Shown here piece by piece: positions 1-4,523 of a stretch of 5,795 bases of DNA. Each line of letters opens with the position of its first letter. The first letter of the stretch is position 1. This stretch comes from UBA1738 sp045591565 (GTDB taxonomy: Bacteria; Bacillota; Clostridia; UBA1381). The stretch lies in contig JAZNTB010000014.1 of assembly GCA_045591565.1 (NCBI GenBank), positions 1 through 5,795 of the forward strand, read 5' to 3'. The notes under the pieces are model-generated. The model searched no databases, was not told the origin of the DNA, and saw nothing but the letters and a program-made list of their open reading frames with translations. A program made the position numbers and the translations under genes.

Positions 1-723
1 ATAGACAATTTGCGGAACAAGGCGTCCCCAATTTATAGAGTTAGCACTTGACAGCTTAAAGTTATTGTTAGCAAGAATTTCTTTATATGCTTCGTCAGTG
101 AATATTTTCTTTACACCATTTTGAGCATCATCAAAGTTACCGCACACCGCAGCTACACCAACATTGTCGCCTTCTTGTGTAACCATTTGAAGCTTCTGAA
201 TTTCAGACACACCGCTGTCGGGATAGAATACCACAATTCTTGTACCCTTAACATCACGGAATCCCTCAAGCGCAGCTTTTCCTGTATCACCTGATGTTGC
301 AACCAGAATTACCACTTCATCTGTTTCGCCGGTCTTTTTCATAGAAACCGTCAGAAGATGCGGCAAAATCTGGAGCGCCATATCTTTAAATGCACAGGTC
401 GGGCCGTGCCACAGCTCAAGAATATATTCATTGTCATTGAGCTTATATATCGGCGCTATATTGTCCGTTCCGAACTTTTCCTTTGTGTAGGCTCCTGCTA
501 TACATCCTTCAAGTTCTTCTTCAGTAAAATCAGTAAGGAACTTAGACAGAATAGCTTTTGCCCTTTGTCTGTATCCAACTTCCGAAAGTGCTGAAATTTC
601 ACTTTCACTCATCTGCGGAATCCGTTCCGGAACGAACAGTCCGCCCTCCTCCGAAAGTCCTTTTTTTATAGCTTCAGCAGAAGTTATTGATATACTGCTG
701 TTTCGCGTACTTTGGTATTGCAT
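1..723 (-). CDS. thrC: Threonine synthase, N-terminal half (cut by left edge)
   Basis: Threonine synthase is a cytoplasmic PLP enzyme that converts O-phosphohomoserine to L-threonine, the last step of threonine synthesis. I translated the reverse strand: 241 uninterrupted residues, with the frame still open at base 1. It begins MQYQSTRN, the YxSTR start typical of ThrC. HGPTCAFKD at residues 106-114 holds the PLP-binding lysine (K113). VATSGDTGKAAL (141-152) is the phosphate-binding loop and SANSINWGRLVPQIVY (226-241) is another conserved family stretch. The family is usually near 490-500 residues, so about half is missing to the left. The ATG at 721-723 has AAGGGGA (732-738) 8 bases upstream. 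The gene starts 23 bases after the P-loop ORF stops, with no terminator or good promoter between them, so it is probably the third gene of a pgi operon. Function is very secure; operon membership is inferred. Confidence 0.96.
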   Translation of the reverse strand, partial: MQYQSTRNSSISITSAEAIKKGLSEEGGLFVPERIPQMSESEISALSEVGYRQRAKAILSKFLTDFTEEELEGCIAGAYTKEKFGTDNIAPIYKLNDNEYILELWHGPTCAFKDMALQILPHLLTVSMKKTGETDEVVILVATSGDTGKAALEGFRDVKGTRIVVFYPDSGVSEIQKLQMVTQEGDNVGVAAVCGNFDDAQNGVKKIFTDEAYKEILANNNFKLSSANSINWGRLVPQIVY

Positions 724-746
724 TATTATAGTCCCCTTGAGAATAA

Positions 747-1157
747 TTAGTTTGCGTATTTTTTGATATATTCAGGTGCACTTTGTGCATCAACAGAAAC
801 AGAAAGCTCAAAGTTTATATCAAACTTCTTTCCTGTTTCCTCAAGCTTTGCAAGAAACTCTTCAAAGCCGTCAAGGTCGCTTACAATCTTCAATGTTCCG
901 TCAACAAAAACATTTGTGATATCAAAGTTTCCGCTGATAATTCCGCAGATAAATCCGAAGAACTGATCCCATGAAGATATATTAAAGTCTGATGTATCAG
1001 CCATTCTTGCTTTAGAACTGATATCATACATATTCTGTTTTGTGTTATTGCTTATAAATACAACATTTCCGTCTGCGTTTGAAGTAGCGTGATTAACGCT
1101 GTCAAGCAGCACCTTTGTTTTACCTGTTCCCTTTGTTCCGATTAGAAGCTTTATCAT
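747..1157 (-). CDS. Small P-loop (Walker A) protein of unknown function
   Basis: This is a complete 136-residue protein with no assigned role. GTKGTGKT at residues 7-14 is a clean Walker A nucleotide-binding motif directly after a short hydrophobic strand. DITNVFVDG (79-87, D86) is a plausible Walker B strand ending in an acidic residue. The middle SSWDQFFGFICGIISGN (61-77) is aromatic and hydrophobic. There is no signal peptide or convincing membrane span. From memory, similar P-loop proteins of about 130-140 residues occur in Clostridia and are sometimes labelled only 'ATP-binding protein'; I could not check this. The protein is too short for a full AAA+ or ABC ATPase, so it may be a minimal ATP/GTP-binding regulator or kinase-like protein. 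The ATG at 1155-1157 has a perfect AAAGGAGG (1167-1174) 9 bases upstream. It lies 31 bases after pgi and 23 bases before thrC on the same strand, consistent with one operon. Confidence 0.85.
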   Translation of the reverse strand: MIKLLIGTKGTGKTKVLLDSVNHATSNADGNVVFISNNTKQNMYDISSKARMADTSDFNISSWDQFFGFICGIISGNFDITNVFVDGTLKIVSDLDGFEEFLAKLEETGKKFDINFELSVSVDAQSAPEYIKKYAN

Positions 1158-1183
1158 AATTAACTTCCTCCTTTAAATTATTT

Positions 1184-1199
1184 TTGGCTTATAAGCCAA
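1184..1199. repeat. 16-base perfect palindrome over the pgi stop codon
   Basis: TTGGCTTATAAGCCAA reads the same on both strands and contains the pgi TAA. As RNA it could form a 5-6 bp stem with a small loop directly before the Shine-Dalgarno site of the P-loop gene. No U-run follows on the minus strand, so it is not an intrinsic terminator. It could be a weak 3'-end stabiliser, a protein site, or chance. Confidence 0.4.
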
Positions 1200-2541
1200 G
1201 TCTTTTTTCCAGATTTGCTTTATCCGCCTCATAGCCCGGTTTTCCTAAAAGGGCGAACATATTTTTCTTATATGCCTCAACCCCCGGCTGATTGAACGGA
1301 TTTACTCCAAGCAGATATCCGGATATACCGCAGGCTTTCTCAAAGAAATATACAAGCATGCCGAAGTTATAAGCGTCCAGTTTTGGAACTGTTACAACAA
1401 GATTTGGCACACCGCCGTCGGTATGAGCAAGACAAACGCCGTCAGCAGCTTTTTTATTGACGAAATCCATTGTCTTACCTGACAGGAAGTTCAGTCCGTC
1501 GATGTTTTCTGCATCTTCTTCAATTACAATATCCTTAGTCGGTTCTTCAACCAGTATTGCAGTTTCAAACAGAATTCTCTGTCCTTCCTGAATATATTGA
1601 CCCATTGAATGCAAATCTGTTGAGAAATCTGCAGCCGCCGGGAAAATACCTTTTCCGTCTTTTCCTTCACTCTCGCCAAAGAGCTGTTTCCACCACTCAG
1701 CAAAATAGTGAAGTGCAGGTTCAAAATTAACCATCATCTCTACACTTTTTCCTTTACGCAGGAGTGCGTTACGGCAAACCGCATACTGATAGCACTCATT
1801 TTCTGAAAGGTCAGGATTTGCATATAAATCCTGTGCATCCTTTGCCCCCTGCATCATTGCATCGATATCAATACCTGCAGCCGCAATAGGTAAAAGCCCT
1901 ACCGCGGTTAAAACTGAATATCTTCCGCCTACATCGTCGCTGATCACAAAGCTTTCATAGCCCTCTTTGTCCGCAAGGCTTTTTAAAGCTCCGCGTTTTG
2001 CGTCTGTTGTAGCGTAAATTCTTCCTCTTGCTTCTTCCTTGCCATACTTTTTCTCCAAAAGCTCGCGGAAGATACGAAAAGCAATCGCCGGCTCGGTGGT
2101 TGTTCCGGATTTAGAAATAACATTCACCGAAAAATCCTTGCCGTCAACAGCTTCGATAAGGTCAGCCATATATGTTGAGCTGATGCTGTTTCCTGCATAT
2201 AAAATAACAGGGCCGTTTCTCTTTTCTTTATCTATAACATTATAGAAAGAATTGCTGAGCATTTCAATAGCTGCTCTTGCACCAAGATAAGAACCGCCAA
2301 TACCGATAACAATTAATATATCAGAATCATTTCTGATTTTTTCAGCTGCTTTTTTAATTCTTGCAAACTCTTCCTTGTCATAGTCGGTCGGGAGATTTAC
2401 CCAACCAAGAAAATCGTTTCCTGCCCCTGTTTTATTATGAAGCATATCGTGAGCCGCGCGGACATATTCCTTCATTCCGCTGATTTCATGCTCTCCGATA
2501 AACATATCTGCCTTTTTGTAACTAAACTTTAATTTGTTCAC
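1189..2541 (-). CDS. pgi: Glucose-6-phosphate isomerase
   Basis: Pgi interconverts glucose-6-phosphate and fructose-6-phosphate in the cytoplasm, the second step of glycolysis and also used in gluconeogenesis. The protein has 450 residues, the usual length of the short Bacillus/Clostridium form. Visible motifs are VIGIGGSYLGARA (78-90), the sugar-phosphate loop SKSGTTTEP (143-151), family signature 1 DDVGGRYSVLTAVG (202-215), and signature 2 ending NPFNQPGVEAYKK (414-426). The catalytic residues expected from the Bacillus enzymes fall in place: E290 in LFGES, H311 in TDLHSMGQ and K425. The start is GTG (2539-2541), chosen because GGAGG (2551-2555) lies 9 bases upstream. The first in-frame ATG, residue 13, would remove conserved N-terminal sequence and lacks such a site. 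It is the first gene of the leftward operon, downstream of the promoter at 2583-2611. A 16-base palindrome spans its stop codon. Nothing in it looks damaged. Confidence 0.98.
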   Translation of the reverse strand: MNKLKFSYKKADMFIGEHEISGMKEYVRAAHDMLHNKTGAGNDFLGWVNLPTDYDKEEFARIKKAAEKIRNDSDILIVIGIGGSYLGARAAIEMLSNSFYNVIDKEKRNGPVILYAGNSISSTYMADLIEAVDGKDFSVNVISKSGTTTEPAIAFRIFRELLEKKYGKEEARGRIYATTDAKRGALKSLADKEGYESFVISDDVGGRYSVLTAVGLLPIAAAGIDIDAMMQGAKDAQDLYANPDLSENECYQYAVCRNALLRKGKSVEMMVNFEPALHYFAEWWKQLFGESEGKDGKGIFPAAADFSTDLHSMGQYIQEGQRILFETAILVEEPTKDIVIEEDAENIDGLNFLSGKTMDFVNKKAADGVCLAHTDGGVPNLVVTVPKLDAYNFGMLVYFFEKACGISGYLLGVNPFNQPGVEAYKKNMFALLGKPGYEADKANLEKRLGL

Positions 2542-2550
2542 CTATAGGTA

Positions 2551-2555
2551 CCTCC
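2551..2555 (-). promoter_or_regulatory. Ribosome binding site that fixes the GTG start of pgi
   Basis: On the minus strand GGAGG sits 9 bases before GTG at 2541-2539. It decides the start of pgi, since no in-frame ATG is close by. Confidence 0.8.
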
Positions 2556-2582
2556 GGATGCGAAAATCATATTACTATTATT

Positions 2583-2611
2583 ATTCTAATACATTTCTCA
2601 ATATAAATCAA
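2583..2611 (-). promoter_or_regulatory. Probable sigma-A promoter of the pgi operon
   Basis: On the minus strand TTGATT (2606-2611), a 17-base spacer and TAGAAT (2583-2588) match the -35/-10 consensus with two and one mismatches. The predicted start near 2576 would give a leader of about 35 bases before pgi. The region upstream of the -35 is an A-tract on the minus strand (from AGTTTTTTTT at 2611-2620), which resembles an UP-like element. No other candidate this good is seen upstream of pgi. Confidence 0.7.
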
Positions 2612-2702
2612 GTTTTTTTTGTATTTTTATTGCCAAAATGTGCATAATTAGTTTGATATTTTATTTTCTGCATCTTTTTTGCGCATTTATGCATGAAAAA
2701 CC

Positions 2703-2731
2703 TTTGCAACATGTAAAATTTATGCTATAAT
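2703..2731 (+). promoter_or_regulatory. Probable extended -10 promoter of smpB-nagA
   Basis: TATAAT (2726-2731) is a perfect -10 preceded by TGC, giving the extended -10 form TGnTATAAT. The -35 is TTGCAA (2704-2709, spacer 16) or TTTGCA (2703-2708, spacer 17). Transcription should start near 2738, leaving a leader of about 27 bases before smpB. The promoter is divergent from that of pgi. The about 90 bases between the two -35 elements are AT-rich, with several TGCAT/ATGCA words but no clear operator. Confidence 0.8.
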
Positions 2732-2764
2732 ATATTATGATAATCTAAATAAGGAGAGTGCGGT

Positions 2765-3238
2765 ATGGAAAATACCAAGACACTTGCACAAAATAAAAAG
2801 GCAAGACACAATTACTTTATTATAGAAACCATCGAGTGCGGAATTGAACTTTTCGGCACCGAGGTGAAATCGGTTCGTCAGGGCAAGGTGAACATTGCAG
2901 ACAGCTATGCGTCAGTAGATAAGGGCGAGGTTTTTGTAAAAAGCATGAATATAAGCCCTTACGAACATGGAAACATTTTTAACCGCGACCCTCTTCGTCC
3001 AAAAAAGTTGCTTTTGCATAAATCCGAAATCCGAAAGCTTATCGGTCAAGTACAGCAGGAGGGTTACGCACTCATACCGCTTTCGGTTTACCTGAAGGGT
3101 TCACATGTAAAGGTGGCACTCGGGGTATGCAAGGGTAAAAAGCTTTATGACAAACGAAACGACATGCTGTCCCGTGATGCAAAGCGCAATATGGACAGGG
3201 CATTTAAGGAACACAACAACAACCGCGCTTACAGCTGA
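2765..3238 (+). CDS. smpB: SsrA (tmRNA)-binding protein SmpB
   Basis: SmpB binds tmRNA and delivers it to stalled ribosomes for trans-translation, which frees the ribosome and tags the unfinished peptide for proteolysis. The protein has 157 residues, the normal length. It starts with the NKKARHNYFI block (10-19), then GIELFGTEVKSVRQGKVNIA (26-45), NISPYEHGN (62-70) and DPLRPKKLLLHKSEI (75-89), all characteristic of the OB-fold core. GKKLYDKR (124-131) leads into the basic C-terminal tail (about 132-157), which in this family becomes helical in the empty mRNA channel and decoding centre. The ATG has AAGGAG (2751-2756) 8 bases upstream. It is the first gene after the extended -10 promoter and is followed 23 bases later by nagA. 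The tmRNA gene itself (ssrA), often near smpB, is not in this window. No anomalies. Confidence 0.98.
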   Translation: MENTKTLAQNKKARHNYFIIETIECGIELFGTEVKSVRQGKVNIADSYASVDKGEVFVKSMNISPYEHGNIFNRDPLRPKKLLLHKSEIRKLIGQVQQEGYALIPLSVYLKGSHVKVALGVCKGKKLYDKRNDMLSRDAKRNMDRAFKEHNNNRAYS

Positions 3239-3261
3239 TTTTTATAGAAAGGACTACTGAT

Positions 3262-4380
3262 ATGATACTCAGAAACGGAAAAGTACTTTGCGATGATTTT
3301 ACCTTTAAAAACATCAACATAGGTATAACAGAAAACAAAATAACTCTCTCCCCCGACCAAAACACCGAAACGCTTTCCTGCGACGGCTGTTTAGTAGTTC
3401 CGGGACTTATTGACATACACACTCACGGGGCACTTGGATATGAAACTATGGATTTATCGCAAGAAGCCCTTGATGCTATTTCTCAATTTATGGCAGAAAA
3501 TGGTGTTACTACATATCTTCCAAATATAATGACCGAAAGTCACGAAAAAATGTTCGCAGCCGCCAAAAACATTGCTAAAGCTGCAAAGAAGAATTTTGCA
3601 GGTGCAAATATCGGCGGAATATATATGGAGGGGCCATATTTCAGCCAAAAATATAAAGGTGCACAGAACCCTGACTACATTCGCAACCCGTCATGCGAGG
3701 AATTCGACGAATTTTTCCAAGCATCAGAAGGAATAATCAGGATTATTGCTCTTGCTCCTGAGCTTGAAGGCGCGTTCGAATTCATAAAATCTAAAAAAGA
3801 CCAGGTCAACATTTCGATTGGTCATACCGACGCAGATTACGAAACTGCGATGAAGGCAATTTCTCTTGGTGCATCGGTTCTTACCCATACCTTCAACGGT
3901 ATGAGAGGCTTCCATCACCGTAATCCGAATGCAGTAGGTGCTGCGCTGGACAGTGATATTTTTTGTGAATGTATCTGTGATGGTTTCCACCTTTCAAAAA
4001 CGGCTATAAATATGCTTTACAAAACTGTTGGTAAAGACAGAATGGTGCTTATATCCGATTCTCTCAGAACAACAGGTATGCCGGACGGAGAAAGCACTTC
4101 AGGCGGACAGACAATATATGTAGTAAACGGCGAGGCAAGACTTGCCGACGGTACTATTGCAGGAAGCAACGCAAGACTAATAGATTGCGTAAAGAAAGCA
4201 ATTGAATTCGGAGTAAAAACCGAGGATGCCTTCCGTATGGCAAGCCTGAATCCCGCAAAAGCTGCAGGAATTGACGATATAACCGGAAGCATAACAGAGG
4301 GAAAACGAGCAGACCTCTTGGTTTTAAACCCTGACCTTTCGATAAGAAATGTAATTGTTGACGGTAAGATTTATAAGTAA
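3262..4380 (+). CDS. nagA: N-acetylglucosamine-6-phosphate deacetylase
   Basis: NagA removes acetate from N-acetylglucosamine-6-phosphate to give glucosamine-6-phosphate, feeding cell-wall recycling, wall synthesis or, through NagB, glycolysis at the fructose-6-phosphate level. The 372 residues form an amidohydrolase-family protein of normal length. Visible sites are PGLIDIHTHG (47-56, H53 and H55), MEGPYFSQKYKGAQNP (122-137, metal-ligand E123), SIGHTDADY (185-193, H188), THTFNGMRGFHHRNPNAVGA (208-227, H209) and the catalytic aspartate D266 in ISDSLRTTGMPDGE. CDGFHLS (239-245, H243) is a substrate-binding block. The end, SLNPAKAAGI...GSITEGKRADLLVLN, is the C-terminal beta-sandwich return typical of the family. 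AAGGA (3249-3253) lies 8 bases before the ATG. It is probably co-transcribed with smpB and ends directly in a hairpin terminator. No nagB or sugar transporter is visible beside it. Confidence 0.97.
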   Translation: MILRNGKVLCDDFTFKNINIGITENKITLSPDQNTETLSCDGCLVVPGLIDIHTHGALGYETMDLSQEALDAISQFMAENGVTTYLPNIMTESHEKMFAAAKNIAKAAKKNFAGANIGGIYMEGPYFSQKYKGAQNPDYIRNPSCEEFDEFFQASEGIIRIIALAPELEGAFEFIKSKKDQVNISIGHTDADYETAMKAISLGASVLTHTFNGMRGFHHRNPNAVGAALDSDIFCECICDGFHLSKTAINMLYKTVGKDRMVLISDSLRTTGMPDGESTSGGQTIYVVNGEARLADGTIAGSNARLIDCVKKAIEFGVKTEDAFRMASLNPAKAAGIDDITGSITEGKRADLLVLNPDLSIRNVIVDGKIYK

Positions 4381-4408
4381 AAAAGGAAAGCAACAGCTTT
4401 CCTTTTTT
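4381..4408. terminator. Bidirectional intrinsic terminator after nagA
   Basis: AAAAGGAAAGC (4381-4391) and GCTTTCCTTTT (4396-4406) form an 11 bp perfect stem with an AACA loop. A run of six T follows the GC part on the plus strand (4403-4408). The minus strand gives the same stem with a matching six-T run into the nagA stop. It begins right after the nagA TAA, and could also stop leftward transcripts coming from the right-hand gene. Confidence 0.93.
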
Positions 4409-4421
4409 ATCTTTTTTTGCC

Positions 4422-4450
4422 TTGACAACATTATTGCTTTGATGTATAAT
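4422..4450 (+). promoter_or_regulatory. Perfect-consensus sigma-A promoter of a small RNA
   Basis: TTGACA (4422-4427), exactly 17 bases, then TATAAT (4445-4450): no mismatch in either hexamer. It lies 13 bases beyond the nagA terminator, so it cannot serve nagA. No plus-strand gene follows. The only thing downstream is the 67-base inverted-repeat unit, whose first base lies 7 bases after the -10, the expected start distance. Confidence 0.88.
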
Positions 4451-4456
4451 CTTATC

Positions 4457-4523
4457 AAACCCTAAGTTGTTTAATCGGGTGAGCAATTGGAGCTCACTAT
4501 CAGAAAACAGCTTCAGGGTTTTT
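4457..4523 (+). ncRNA. Candidate small structured RNA (about 67 nt, unrecognised)
   Basis: The unit begins at the start point predicted from the perfect promoter and ends in TTTTT. Its two ends pair: AAACCCT (4457-4463) with AGGGTTT (4515-4521). The helix continues as AAGTTGTTT (4464-4472) with AAACAGCTT (4505-4513), nine pairs including one G-U, with a single bulged C (4514). An internal loop follows (AATCGG 4473-4478 against TATCAGA 4498-4504). Then comes an apical stem GTGAGC/GCTCAC (4479-4484 with 4492-4497) with a 7-base loop AATTGGA. So the whole transcript would be one rod-like hairpin whose 3' side doubles as an intrinsic terminator. It has no SD-led ORF. It is not a tmRNA, 6S RNA, tRNA or recognisable SRP RNA. 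Its 3' end is antisense to the last codons and stop of the convergent gene. The RNA gene call is inference from promoter, structure and terminator agreeing; no homology is recognised. Confidence 0.6.

Noticed and set aside
358..594. Plus-strand ORF of 78 codons opposite thrC
   Set aside because: It is antisense to a well-supported thrC frame, has no ribosome site and gives a product with no recognisable pattern.
1184..1199. Intrinsic terminator between pgi and the P-loop gene
   Set aside because: The palindrome is short and AT-rich in the centre and has no U-run after it on the coding strand.
4154..4486. Minus-strand ORF of 110 codons over the nagA end and the terminator
   Set aside because: It runs through a strong terminator and a perfect promoter and lies opposite the conserved nagA C-terminus; a shadow frame.
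4457..4523. Known RNA such as SRP RNA, tmRNA, 6S RNA or tRNA
   Set aside because: No GGAA tetraloop with the SRP internal loops, no tRNA-like ends or CCA, and it is far too short for tmRNA or 6S RNA.
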